The notes under the pieces are model-generated. The model searched no databases, was not told the origin of the DNA, and saw only the letters and a program-made list of their open reading frames with translations. DNA of 64,000 bases from AC-32 sp963717475 (GTDB lineage: Bacteria; Actinomycetota; Thermoleophilia; Gaiellales; Gaiellaceae). Positions 18,794 to 28,433 of this stretch are shown piece by piece. The stretch covers positions 2,108,001 to 2,172,000 of the forward strand of contig OY970337.1 in assembly GCA_963717475.1 (NCBI GenBank), written 5' to 3'. Position numbers and translations under genes: made by a program. Position 1 is the stretch's first letter. Every line of letters starts with the position of its first letter.

Positions 18794-19914
18794 GCGGCGA
18801 GCTCGAGGGGATCTTCCTCGCCCGGCCGCAGGGCGCGGAGGACGTCCCCGCCGGGAGGCGGCTCGCGGTCAAGGACCTGTTCGACACGGCCGGGCTCGTC
18901 ACGACCTACGGCTCGATCCTGTTCGCCGACCACGTGCCGACAGCGAGCGCCGAGGCGGTGCGCCGCGCCGAGGCGGCGGGCTGGGTCGACGTCGGCAAGA
19001 CGAACCTGCACGAGTTCGCGTACGGGACGACCTCCGAGAACCCGCACTTCGGAACCGTCCCGAACCCGCTCGCGGCGGGTCGCCTGGCCGGGGGGTCGAG
19101 CGGCGGCTCGGCGGCCGCGATCGCAGCCGGCCTCGCGGATGCCGCGCTCGGCACCGACAGCGGGGGCTCGATCCGGATCCCCTCAGCGTGCTGCGGCACC
19201 ACCGGCTTCAAGCCGACGTTCGGCCTCGTCCCGCTCGACGGCTGCTTCCCGCTCGCGCCCTCCTTCGACCACGCGGGGCCGATGGCCGCCGACGTGGACG
19301 GCTGCGTCGAGCTGCTGCGAGCGCTCGCGCCCGAGTTCGCCGCGACAGAGCTCGGACTCGAGGACGTCGAGGTCGGCGTGGCGTGGACCGAGCTGGCCGA
19401 CCCGCTCGTCCGCGCCCGGGTCGAGGCAGCCGCGGAGCTGTTTCCGCGCCGCCGCAAGCTCGACGTCCCACTCCCGGAAGGCCTGGCCGCCGTCTTCATG
19501 CGCGAGGCCGCAGACGTTCACCGCGAGCTCTTCGAGGAGCACGCCGACTCGTACGGCGAGAACGTGCGCGTCAAGCTCGAGCTCTGCCTGGCGGTGACCG
19601 ACGGCGAGTACGAGCGGGCCCTCGCCGTCCGCGAGCACTACCGCGAGCAGCTGCTCGAAGCGGCCCGCGAGGTCGACCTGCTGCTCACTCCGACGCTCAC
19701 CTGCGTCGCGCCGCGCACGGGCCTGGACGAGCTCGCGCTACGCGAGACGCTGATCCGTCTGACCTACCCGTTCAACCTCGGCGGCTGGCCGGCGCTGGCG
19801 CTCCCGTGCGGCCCCGCCGAAGACGGACTCCCCGCCTCGGTGCAACTTGCGGCGCCTCCAGGACAGGACGCGCTCGTGCTGGCGGCCGGAAAGGCCCTGG
19901 AAACAGCGCTCTGA
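18790..19914 (+). CDS. Amidase signature family hydrolase
   Basis: The Ser-cisSer-Lys triad is visible: Lys in RRLAVKDLFDTAGL, the first Ser in LAGGSSGGSAAAIAAGLAD, and the nucleophile in GTDSGGSIRIPSACCGTTG. The body has about 374 residues, shorter than GatA. With no GatC or GatB nearby, it is an amide hydrolase of unknown substrate rather than a tRNA amidotransferase. The start is unclear: an in-frame CTG at 18790 overlaps the upstream stop, and the next in-frame ATG upstream (18676) belongs to the small membrane protein. Confidence 0.85.
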   Translation: MSGELEGIFLARPQGAEDVPAGRRLAVKDLFDTAGLVTTYGSILFADHVPTASAEAVRRAEAAGWVDVGKTNLHEFAYGTTSENPHFGTVPNPLAAGRLAGGSSGGSAAAIAAGLADAALGTDSGGSIRIPSACCGTTGFKPTFGLVPLDGCFPLAPSFDHAGPMAADVDGCVELLRALAPEFAATELGLEDVEVGVAWTELADPLVRARVEAAAELFPRRRKLDVPLPEGLAAVFMREAADVHRELFEEHADSYGENVRVKLELCLAVTDGEYERALAVREHYREQLLEAAREVDLLLTPTLTCVAPRTGLDELALRETLIRLTYPFNLGGWPALALPCGPAEDGLPASVQLAAPPGQDALVLAAGKALETAL

Positions 19915-19932
19915 GTCCCTCGATCGAGGGAC
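19915..19932. terminator. 18-bp perfect palindrome after the amidase
   Basis: A perfect palindrome centred on CGATCG begins one base after the amidase stop. It could fold as a terminator-like stem or serve as an operator for the gene starting at 19966. There is no T-run. Confidence 0.35.
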
Positions 19933-19965
19933 ACCAGGCCCCCCGAGCCTGCCGAAAACTATCTC

Positions 19966-21785
19966 GTGGCTCGCGCCCGTTCTGCTGCTGTCCTCCTCGC
20001 CATGCTCGCGTTGTGCGGGGCGGCCGGCGCGCGCGCGGCCGACAAGCCGCCGACCGGCCTACACGCGTTCCTGCTCCGCTCGAACGAGGTCGTGACGCAC
20101 ACGTTCTCGCGGACGCCCTCATTCGGCTGGAACCCGGTGCCCGGCGCGCGCCGCTACCAGTTCGAGCTCGCGACCGGCCCGACGTTCTCGGACAACTCGA
20201 TCGTCTGGTCGACGAAAAACACTCCCGCGCCGACGGTCGCCGTCCCGATCTCGCTCCCCTGGATCACCGGGCAGCCGTTTTCGCTCTACGCCCACGTCCG
20301 CGCCGTCACGCGCCACGGCCCGAGCCGCTGGAGCGCGCCGTTCGGGTTCAACATGCGCTGGCCCGCGGTCCCGGCCCCGATCAGGCCGGACCACCCCGGG
20401 CTCATCCGCTGGACGCCGGTCCCCGGAGCGAACGGCTACTCGGTCTGGATGCAGGACCCGACGAAGCCGAGCACCTCGAAGATCTTCACGACGCGGCTGA
20501 ACATGGCCGACGAGCGCGAGTACTACACCTTCCACCCGGACGCGGCGTGGACGTCGACGGTCGTCTGGCGCGTGCGCGCGATGCGACTTGCTCTACGGGA
20601 CGACGCAGAACGGCCTCCCGACGGTTTCGTACGGCCCGTGGAGCCCGGTCTACATCAACTCGAACCCGGCTCCGACGAGCGGACCGCTGGCCCTGCACTC
20701 GACGGTCACGAACGTCGTCTCCGACGCGGCGCACGTTCGGATCCACGAGTCGATGCCAGCCTTCCTCTACGGCGGCGACACGCTGGCGAACGGGACGCGC
20801 CACGACCTCTGGCGCGTCGAGGTCTTCACCGACTCGGACTGCCTCAACCCGGTCTTCCGCGGCGCGGTCACCGGGAGCCCGGCGTACGTCCCGCGCGACT
20901 CCGGCCCGCTGGCGATGCCGGCCGACGCGACGAGCGAGGAAAAGGCGTGGAGCGACTTCCTCGCGAGCGGCGTCGAGCCCGACGGCCTCACAGTAGACGG
21001 GGTCACCTTCAAGACGAACGAGCTCGACGTCGCGCAGAACGGCGGTGCCGCCAAGGTCGACCTCTGGGACAGCAGCTGGGCCGGCGGCCGCTACTACTGG
21101 ACGGTCATGCCCGTCGACGCGATTCCCGACGACGCGCTCGCGACCGTGCTCGCCGCGCCCGACCGTGCCCGGCGACACCAGCATCCTCGTGACGGACGCG
21201 ACCGGAATCGGCGCGGGCGACCCGCTGCTGATCGGCCCCTGGCCCGGCGAGCACGCCGTGGTCACGGATGTCAGCGGCAACACGCTGACGCTGAAGTCCG
21301 GCCTGACCGGCATTCACACGGCCGGCGAGGACGTCCTTCGCCCGAGCGGTCATCTGACCTACTGGGACGCCGAGCTCGCGCAGGACGCGTGCGCCTCCGG
21401 CCGCATGCTTGCTTTCGGGAAGTCGACGCCTGCGATCGTCACCGGGCAGCGCGCGCCGTTCGCCTCGGGCCTCTCGCCTGCGGGGAAGCTCGTCGCCGCG
21501 GTGCACGCGTCGCCGAGGTTCTACGGGACGCCGCTCGTCGCCTGGCAGCCGATCGCGTCAGCCGACGAGTACGAGATCCAGGTCAGCCGGACGAAGTACC
21601 CGTGGCGCACGCGCGGGAGCCTCGTCACGCCGGCGACCTCGGCGATGCTCCATCTCACGCCCGGCACGTGGTACTACCGCGTTCGCGGACTGGACTCGCT
21701 CATGACCGGATCGCATCCGGAGCTCTCCTGGTCGGCGGCCGTGAAGATCGTCTTCACGAAGCCGCGCTTCAAGATCGTTCGCTAG
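19966..21785 (+). CDS. Secreted fibronectin-like repeat protein, broken by two frame shifts
   Basis: A signal peptide (MARARSAAVLLAMLALCGAAG) starts the first frame. The frame changes near 20584 and again near 21165, after which the protein ends at 21785. Each segment carries related beta-sandwich repeats: FGWNPVPGARRYQFELATG, IRWTPVPGANGYSVWMQD, VAWQPIASADEYEIQVSRT and GTWYYRVRGLD. These are the pattern of FN3-like modules. A segment SILVTDATGIGAGDPLLIG is inserted in the last third. It would be an exported surface or adhesion-like protein of about 605 residues. Two assembly indels or a true pseudogene are both possible. Confidence 0.6.
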
Positions 21786-22781
21786 GCGCGCTCGAGCAAC
21801 TTCTGGTCGGCCCGCCGCCTGAGCGAACGGCTGGCGAGGATGGCTGCGCCGCCGAGGAGCAGTAGCGGGCCCGCGACCAGGAGCGCGTAGAGCAGGAGCT
21901 CGAATTCTCGGACGAGCACGGAGCCGGCGTCGTCGAGCGTCCGGTGGAAGCGGCCGGGCGGCGCCGCGGCGTGCTTCTGCTTCGCGGCGACGGCCATCGT
22001 CAGCGCGACCGACGCGAGCTGCGCTCGCTGCGTCGTGGCCTGGCGGCTTCGCGTCAGCCTGCGGAGCAGAGCCTTGTCGCGCTCGAGCTGCGCCTGGGGC
22101 TCGCCGCCTGCGATCCGCGCGCGCAGCCTGCGGATGCGGATGCCGAGCGCGTCGACCTTCTGCTGCAGGTCCTTGAGCGTGATCCGCTGGCTGACGAGCG
22201 TCCCGTAGGCGGAGAACGCTGCGATCGCCGCCTGCACGCGCTGGATCGGGATCCGCAGCGCCAGGCTCGAGATGCCGGTCTTGCCCGGCGCGGAGTAGTT
22301 GGCCGACACGACGTAGCCGCCGAGGCTGCGCGTGAAGCGAAGCGCCTGCTGCGTCCGCCGCGAGAGCTCGGTCTGATCCTTCACGCGTACGCGTAAGGAG
22401 GCGTCGTACTGCTGCAGTCGGCTCGTCGAGGGAGCAACGCCGCGCAAGGCTTTGTCGGCACCGAAAGCGCTGGGATTGGCACGCACAGGCGGCGTGGCCT
22501 TTTCGCGGTTCTGAAGCGCCGCTTGGTGAGGATGCCGAGCTCTTGGCGCTTGTGACCGCGGGCCCGTGCGAGCCGTGGACGACGCCGACGACCGTCGCGA
22601 CTCCGACCGCAGCCGCGAGCCCCGCGAAGGCGACTGCAGGGACGAGTCGCCGCAGGTTCGGCTCGATCCGCCGCGGGGGAGGGGGCGGAGCCAGCGCGAG
22701 CACGCGCTCGCGCAGCTCGGTCGACGCGACCGGCCGGTTGGCCCGCAGTTCCTGGACGAGCTCAAGCTGCGACACCGGCAC
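21782..22781 (-). CDS. DUF4349 membrane protein with N-terminal anti-sigma-like region, frame-shifted
   Basis: The first frame has MPVSQLELVQELRANRPVAS followed by a membrane helix (LVPAVAFAGLAAAVGVATVV). After a shift at about 22525-22545, the DUF4349 part follows: VKDQTELSRRTQQALRFTRS, LGGYVVSANYSAPGK, ALRIPIQRVQAAIAAFSAYG, a coiled coil around IRIRRLRARIAGGE, and a C-terminal helix LLYALLVAGPLLLLGGAAIL. The gene overlaps the ECF sigma gene by 20 bases, so it is likely the sigma factor's membrane partner. A role as cell-envelope sensor is inference. Confidence 0.7.
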
Positions 22782-23292
22782 TCACCTCCTGTTCGAGCTT
22801 CTGCAGGGCGCGGCTCAGACGCGTCGAGCATGCGCTCGTGCTGATCCCGAGCACGCGTGCGGCGCTGTCGCCGTCGAGGTCGAGAATGATCCGGAGCGCG
22901 AGGACTTCGCGCTCGGCGGCAGACAGACGCGACAAAGCCGCCTCGAGCTCCGGGGAGAGGCCCTCGCCGAACGCCGCGTCCTGCGCATCCGTGCCGCCCA
23001 GCGCGTAGCGCCCCTCGCGCCGGCGGCGCCGCTCCTCGGAGCGAAAGTGGTCGAGCGCCGTCGAGCGCGCGAGCTGGCAGAGCCAGGTGCGCGCCGAGCC
23101 GCGGCGCGGGTCGAACTTCCGCCAGCGCTCGAGCGCTCTGGCGAAAGTCTCGGCTGTCAGGTCTTCGGCCACGGATCGGTCTCCGGTCAGGTAGACGAGG
23201 AACGCGTGCACGTCGTCCAGGTGGCGCTCGGCCGCCTCCGCGAAGTCCTGCGCGTTCGGCTTCACGACGGATATACGCCGCAGCCGTGGCAT
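22762..23292 (-). CDS. ECF-type RNA polymerase sigma factor
   Basis: The 176-residue sigma-70 family protein has region 2 from HLDDVHAFLVYLTGDRSVAE to FARALERWRKFDPRRGSART with TALDHFRSEERRRR. Region 4 spans LSAAEREVLALRIILDLDGD to ISTSACSTRLSRALQKLEQE. It directs transcription of a stress regulon, presumably under control of the overlapping DUF4349 partner. ATG 23292 was taken as the start; a GTG at 23265 would trim nine residues. It follows opcA by four bases, so it may also be read from the pentose phosphate operon. Confidence 0.85.
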   Translation of the reverse strand: MPRLRRISVVKPNAQDFAEAAERHLDDVHAFLVYLTGDRSVAEDLTAETFARALERWRKFDPRRGSARTWLCQLARSTALDHFRSEERRRRREGRYALGGTDAQDAAFGEGLSPELEAALSRLSAAEREVLALRIILDLDGDSAARVLGISTSACSTRLSRALQKLEQEVSAGVAA

Positions 23293-23296
23293 CACG

Positions 23297-24147
23297 TCAC
23301 ATTCGCGTGGCCCTGACCGCATCCTCGTAGACGCGGTCGCGGCTGAAGCGCTCGAGCTCGTCGCTGAGCACATCGGCGGGGTTCGGCGGGTCACCCGGCG
23401 GGAACGCGACGGATTCGCCGTCTAGCTCGACGCCGACGAGCTTGTCGGCAGCCTCATGCTCTAGCTCGATCTGCCGGCCAAGGCGCGAGCGCAGCCAACC
23501 CGCGAGCAGGTGCGCCTGCGCCTCGGTGCCCCTCACCTTCATCCGGCTCACGCCGGCGATCTCCGGCCACAGCGTTGCGAGATGCGGCCGCCAGCGGCTC
23601 GTCCGCGCCCAGGCGATGTCCGAGACGGCCACGCGGTCGAAGATCTCCGCCAACCGCGCGTATGGCTCCGGCAGACCCGCCCACTCGGTGCTGTCGACGA
23701 TCAGGCGGTCGACGGTGTCGACGAGCTGGTCGAAGCAGCGGTCCCCGAACGGCGGCTGCCCGCGCCAGCGCAGGAACACCGGCAGGTCGGGCAGGAGCAG
23801 CGGCGCGACCACACTTGCGGGCGCCTGCGCGCGGTTTCCGCACAGCTTCAGCCGGATCGTCTCCATCGAGACCTTGCGGTGCTCGCCCGACGCGGATAGC
23901 AGTCGACCTCGACGCGCGCCTCGAGCCCGTCGTCGGCGTCGGGCTCCGGCACGAGGACGATCGTCCGCGACGGGTGCCGCTCGGCGAGCCCGGCGAGCAC
24001 GTCCTCGGCCGCCTCGACCCACTGCTCCGGAACCCAGGCGAGGTGCGTCATCACGCTCGTCCGCTGCATCGGCTCGCCCGACTCGGACATCCGCTGCGCA
24101 CCGAGCTCGCGCTCGATCTCGGCGATCGAGCCTAGTGCCGTCGCCAT
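23297..24147 (-). CDS. opcA: Glucose-6-phosphate dehydrogenase assembly protein OpcA, frame-shifted
   Basis: The N-terminal frame starts MATALGSIAEIERELGAQ and includes QRTSVMTHLAWVPE and TIVLVPEPDADDGLEARVEV. Near 23888-23902 the frame changes. The second part (METIRLKLCGNRAQAPASV, LLLPDLPVFLRWRGQPP) is the recognisable OpcA core. Joined length is about 283 residues. OpcA is an allosteric partner of actinobacterial and cyanobacterial Zwf. It overlaps zwf by 16 bases, the usual pairing. Confidence 0.87.
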
Positions 24148-25658
24148 GATCGTCCGTCGCGGCGGATCAGCTCGTCCGCGCCGATCGGCCCCCAGGTGCC
24201 CGACTCGTAGTTCGGAAACGCCGGCCGGTCGCGCTGCCACGCCGCGATGATCGCGTCCACCAGCGACCACTGCTCCTCGACCTCGTCCGAGCGCGTGAAC
24301 AGCGTCGCGTCGCCGAGCAGGCAGTCGAGGATCAGCCGCTCGTACGCCTCGGGGATCCCGGTGCGGAAGGCGCCGCCGTAGAGGAAGTCCATGTGCACCG
24401 TGCGCAGCGTCAGCCCCTGGCCGGGCACCTTCGCCGCGAACTCGAGCGAGACGCCCTCGTCCGGCTGGATGTGGACGACGAGCACGTTCGGCTGGAGCTC
24501 CTCTTCGGCCGAGTCCTCGAACGGCGGGTGCGGCGCGCGCTTGAACTCGATCGCGATCGTCGTCTCGCGGCGCGCGAGCCGCTTGCCGGCCCGCACGTAG
24601 AACGGCGTGTCCGCCCAGCGCCAGTTGTCGACGAAGAGCTTCGCCGCGACGAAGGTCTCGGTCAGCGAGTCGCGCGCGACGCCCTCCTCGTCGCGGTAGC
24701 CCGGCACCTCCTCGCCCTCGACGAACCCCGGCCCGTACTGGCCGCGGACGACGTGCTTCGGGCCCGGCGTGTGCATCGCCATCAGCACCTTGACCTTCTC
24801 GTTGCGCACCGACTCGGCCGTGAAGTCGATCGGCGGCTCCATCGCCGTCAGCGCGACGAGCTGCAGCAGGTGGTTCTGGAAGATGTCCCGGATCGCGCCC
24901 GCCTGCTCGTAGAAGGCGGCGCGGCCCTCGATCCCGATCGACTCGGCGACCGTGATCTGGACGTGGTCGACGAACTGGCGGTTCCAGATCGGCTCGAAGA
25001 TCCCGTTCGCGAAGCGCAGCGCGAGCAGGTTCTGGACCGTCTCCTTGCCGAGGTAGTGGTCGATCCGGAAGACCTCGTTCTCGGCGAAGTGCTCCTGCAG
25101 CTGGGTGTTCAGCTCCCGCGCCGAGGCGAGGTCGTGGCCGAACGGCTTCTCGACGATCAGACGCGTCCAGCCCTCGCTCGAGCGGTGCTCGCCGATCTCG
25201 CGGACGAGCGTCGAGATCGCGCTCGGCGGGACGGCGAAGTAGTAGACGCGGTTGCCGCCGGTGCCGTAGCGCTCGTCGAGGTCGTTCAGCGCCGAGACGA
25301 CCTGCTGCTGGCCCTCCTCGTTCGGCGAAGTCGGTCGCGACGTAGCGCATCCGCTCGGCGAGCCAGTCCCAGGTCTCGTCGCGGAAGTCGTCGCGGCCGA
25401 ACTCCTGGACCGCGGCCTTCATCGCCTCGCGGAACTGGTCGTCGCGTTCCTCGGTGCGCGCGACGCCGACGATCCCGAACTTCTCCGGGCAGCAGCCGCC
25501 GCAGCGCGAGCGAGTAGAGCGCCGGGAAGAGCTTGCGCTTGGTCAGGTCACCGGAGGCCCCGAAGATGACGAGGGCGCACGGATCAGGCGTCCTGCCGGA
25601 GCCGGAGCCCTTCGAGGAGCGGGTTCTCCTGGCTCGCGGGCTCCTGCGTCGTCGCCAC
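24132..25658 (-). CDS. zwf: Glucose-6-phosphate 1-dehydrogenase, three frame shifts
   Basis: Joined, the frames give about 508 residues, the normal length. CALVIFGASGDLTKRKLFPA is the NADP-binding start, and RIDHYLGKETVQN holds the catalytic His/Lys signature. FEPIWNRQFVDHVQITVAE and MEPPIDFTAESVRNEKVKV follow. Frames change near 25588, 25491 and 25327, each explained by one extra base. The protein oxidises glucose 6-phosphate to 6-phosphogluconolactone, making NADPH. The start is GTG 25658 (VATTQEPASQENPLLEG). Three shifts in one essential-type gene argue for sequence error rather than decay. Confidence 0.9.
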
Positions 25659-25678
25659 GGGCTGAAGCCTAGATGCCC

Positions 25679-26080
25679 TTAGCGGAGCCGGAACGGGCGG
25701 AGCCCGGTCGCCAGCCGGCGCAGCTCGGCCGAGACTCGTGGCGGGACTCCGTACCACCGGCCGCTGGCGAATCGGCCGACATTGACGCCGTGGCTCTGGA
25801 AGTGGTCGAGCCGCCTCGTCGCGACGATGCCCGTCACGTAGCCGTTCCGGAACCGCAGCTCGTAGTACGGAGCTCCGTGCGTCGGTGCACGAACCGTGGT
25901 CAGGGCATAGCTGCCGTAGTAGAACGAGCTGAGCTTGTCGAGGACGACACGGTTGCGGATCGGGACGCAGCGCTTCGCGTTGCACAGGCGAACGTCGCCG
26001 GGCTTGAAGACCTTTCCGCTCGCCGTCGGCACGACGAGCAGCGCGGCCGCGACAAGGAGCCCGACGAGAAGGCCTCGCAC
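25679..26080 (-). CDS. Small secreted protein of unknown function within the pentose phosphate operon
   Basis: GTG 26080 starts a 133-residue protein with a signal peptide (RGLLVGLLVAAALLVVPTASG). The mature part contains one CNAKRC pair that may form a disulfide, plus VLDKLSSFYYGSYALTTVRA and YYELRFRNGYVTGIVATRRL, a beta-rich small domain. The start codon follows the gnd stop directly (TAGCGTG). No family is recognised. Its place between gnd and zwf is odd for an exported protein. Confidence 0.65.
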   Translation of the reverse strand: MRGLLVGLLVAAALLVVPTASGKVFKPGDVRLCNAKRCVPIRNRVVLDKLSSFYYGSYALTTVRAPTHGAPYYELRFRNGYVTGIVATRRLDHFQSHGVNVGRFASGRWYGVPPRVSAELRRLATGLRPFRLR

Positions 26081-26081
26081 G

Positions 26082-27065
26082 CTAACCGCTCTTCTCGAGG
26101 TGGCCGCCGAACGCGTTTCGCATCGCCGAGAGGACGCGATTGCCGAAGTCGGCCTCGCCGCGCGACGAGAAGCGGTCGAAGAGCGAGGCCGACAGCACCG
26201 GCACCGGGACGCCTTCCTCGACTGCTGCCTGCACCGTCCAGCGGCCCTCGCCCGAGTCACTCACGCGGCCCGCGTAGTCCTCGAGCATCGGCGACTCGTG
26301 CAGCGCCTGAGCGGTCAGGTCGAGGAGCCACGAGGAAATCACCGAGCCGCGGCGCCAGAGCTCCGTGATCGCGGCGAGGTCGAGCTCGTACTTGTAGTGA
26401 TCCGGGTCGCGGAGCGGCGCGGTCTCGGCGTCCGGCGCCTGGTCGTGGAGGCCGATGTTCGCGTGCTTCAGCACGTTCAGGCCCTCGGAGTAGGCCTGCA
26501 TGAGCCCGTACTCGATCCCGTTGTGGACCATCTTCACGAAGTGGCCGGCACCGGTCTGGCCGCAGTGGAGCCAGCCCTGCTCCTCGGGCGCGGGATCGCC
26601 GTCGCGGCCCGGCGTGCGGCCCGCGGCCTCGGCTCCCGGCGCGAGCGTCTCGAGCACCGGCCGGAGCCGCTCGACCGCTTCGTCGTCGCCGCCGACCATC
26701 AGGCAGTAGCCGCGCTCGAGGCCCCAGACGCCGCCGCTGACGCCGACGTCCACGTAGTGGATCCCCGTGTCCCGAAGGTCGTGCTGGCGGCGCAGGTCGT
26801 CGACGTAGTACGAGTTCCCGCCGTCGACGATCGTGTCGCCCTCCTCGAGGTGCGGCGCGAGCTCCCCGACGACGCGATCGACGATCCCCGCCGGGACCAT
26901 CAGCCAGACCGAGCGCGGCTTGTCGAGCTGCGACGCAAGCTCCTCGAGCGACGAAGCGGTCGACTCGACCTGCGGGTCGAAGGTCTTCACCTCGTGTCCG
27001 GCGGCCTCGAGCCGCTTCGTCATGTTCCCGCCCATCCGGCCGAGGCCGACCATCCCGAGCTGCAC
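26082..27065 (-). CDS. gnd: 6-phosphogluconate dehydrogenase, decarboxylating (short YqeC/GndA type)
   Basis: The 327-residue enzyme has the Rossmann start LGMVGLGRMGGNMTKRLEAA, DGGNSYYVDD, GVSGGVWGLERGYCLMVGGD and the catalytic TGAGHFVKMVHNGIEYGLMQ with Lys and Asn. It oxidatively decarboxylates 6-phosphogluconate to ribulose 5-phosphate. Length and motifs fit the short bacterial/archaeal type, often NAD-linked (family knowledge; cofactor not tested). Its GTG start shares one base with the pgi stop (TAGTG). The same frame is open into pgi upstream and could be misread as a fusion. Confidence 0.93.
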   Translation of the reverse strand: MQLGMVGLGRMGGNMTKRLEAAGHEVKTFDPQVESTASSLEELASQLDKPRSVWLMVPAGIVDRVVGELAPHLEEGDTIVDGGNSYYVDDLRRQHDLRDTGIHYVDVGVSGGVWGLERGYCLMVGGDDEAVERLRPVLETLAPGAEAAGRTPGRDGDPAPEEQGWLHCGQTGAGHFVKMVHNGIEYGLMQAYSEGLNVLKHANIGLHDQAPDAETAPLRDPDHYKYELDLAAITELWRRGSVISSWLLDLTAQALHESPMLEDYAGRVSDSGEGRWTVQAAVEEGVPVPVLSASLFDRFSSRGEADFGNRVLSAMRNAFGGHLEKSG

Positions 27066-28433
27066 TAGAGGTCCTCCAATCTGACGCGAACGATTCGCCG
27101 GCCGCGCTCCTCGAGCGAGGCGAGGTCGCCCGCCGCCTGCGCGCGGATCAGGCGGCGGAAGCCGAACTTCTTGCCCGGGATCGAGACCTCGTCGCCGGGA
27201 TCGTCGACTACCTGGACGAACAGGCCTGTGTCCGGCCCGCCCTTGTGCAGCTGCCCCGTCGAGTGCAGGTAGCGCGGCCCCAGGCCGTGCGTGACGACGC
27301 AGCCCGTCTCCCGGGCGCGGGAGATCAGCGGCTCGAGCTCCTGCTCGCGCATCGGGTCGATGAACGCCTGGATGCAGACATAGTCGCCCGGCTGTGCCTG
27401 CGCCGAGCAGCTCGTCGAGCGACCCACGGGGCTCGACGTCCGGCTCCTTGCCGGTCGCGAGCACCTCGTTCGTCTTGTCCTTCGCGGCCTGCACGTTCGG
27501 CTGGTCGAAGGGGTTGATCCCGAGGATCGAACCCGCGACCGCCGTTGCAAACTCCCAGCGGAAGAACTCCTGGCCGAGCTCGTACGGCGACGGCAGGCGC
27601 ACTTCGGGCGCGAGCCGGTCCGGCCCCTCGGGGCTCTCGCCGGGCGCCGGCACGAGCCCCTTGCCCTCCTTGCCAGTCGACTCCGCGAGCAGCTGCTCAG
27701 CCCAGAGGCCGAAGTCGCCCGGGTTCGGGTTGATCGTCACCTTGTCGCGGCCGTCCTGCCAGCCGTTGCCGAGCTCTAGCCCGAGCTCGAGGCCGGGGTT
27801 GCCCTCGGCGCCGTGGCAGGCCTCGACCATCTCGTCCACGCGCTCGAGCAGCCGCTGGAGGTCGACGCCCATCAGCGCCGCAGGCACGATCCCGAACGCC
27901 GACAGCGCCGAGTAGCGCCCGCCGATCGTCGGCTCGCCGTCGAAGGCCGCCGCGAAGCCGCGCTCCTTCGCGAGGGCCTCGAGCTCGGAGCCGGGGTCGG
28001 TGATGGCCGCGAAGTGCTCGCCGCGCTTGCCGGCCTTGGCCCAGAAGTAGTCGAGGTGGCAGCGGGTCTCGAGGGTCGTCCCGGACTTCGACGACGCGAT
28101 GAAGAGCGTGCGCTCGAGATCCAGGCTCTCGGTCGAGTGGCGAATCATCGCGGGGTGCGTGGTGTCGAGCACGTGGAAGCCGCTCGCGTCGAAGGTCTGC
28201 TTGAGCACGTGCGGCGCGAGGCTCGAGCCGCCCATGCCCATCAGGACGAAGGTGTCGATCACGCCGGGCGCAGTGATCTCCTCGGCGAAGCGCTGCAGGT
28301 CGGCCACGCGTGCGCGCATCCGCATCGGCTCGTCCAGCCAGCCGAGCCACTTGGCCTCGTCCCCGCCGGTCCAGAGCGTCGCGTCGCGCGCCCAGACGCG
28401 CTCGACCACCTCGCCGGGCGCGACCGCGCTCAC
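27065..28433 (-). CDS. pgi: Glucose-6-phosphate isomerase, one frame shift
   Basis: The SIS domains are clear: FVLMGMGGSSLAPHVLKQTF, LFIASSKSGTTLETRCHLDY, and EFFRWEFATAVAGSILGINP. The frame changes near 27390-27412. The C-terminal part continues GDYVCIQAFIDPM, THGLGPRYLHSTGQLHKGGP and the closing RRIVRVRLEDL. Joined length is about 455 residues, shorter than E. coli Pgi. It resembles the isomerase half of the fused transaldolase-isomerase proteins of some actinobacteria. Here transaldolase is a separate gene two places upstream. Confidence 0.9.

Noticed and set aside
24132..25658. zwf as a pseudogene
   Set aside because: All motifs are intact and each break is explained by one base; three independent single-base changes without other damage favour sequencing error.
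26082..28433. Apparent Pgi-Gnd fusion protein in one open frame
   Set aside because: The C-terminal half of Pgi is in another frame and ends at 27065, where gnd has its own start; the fusion arises from a frame shift near 27400.
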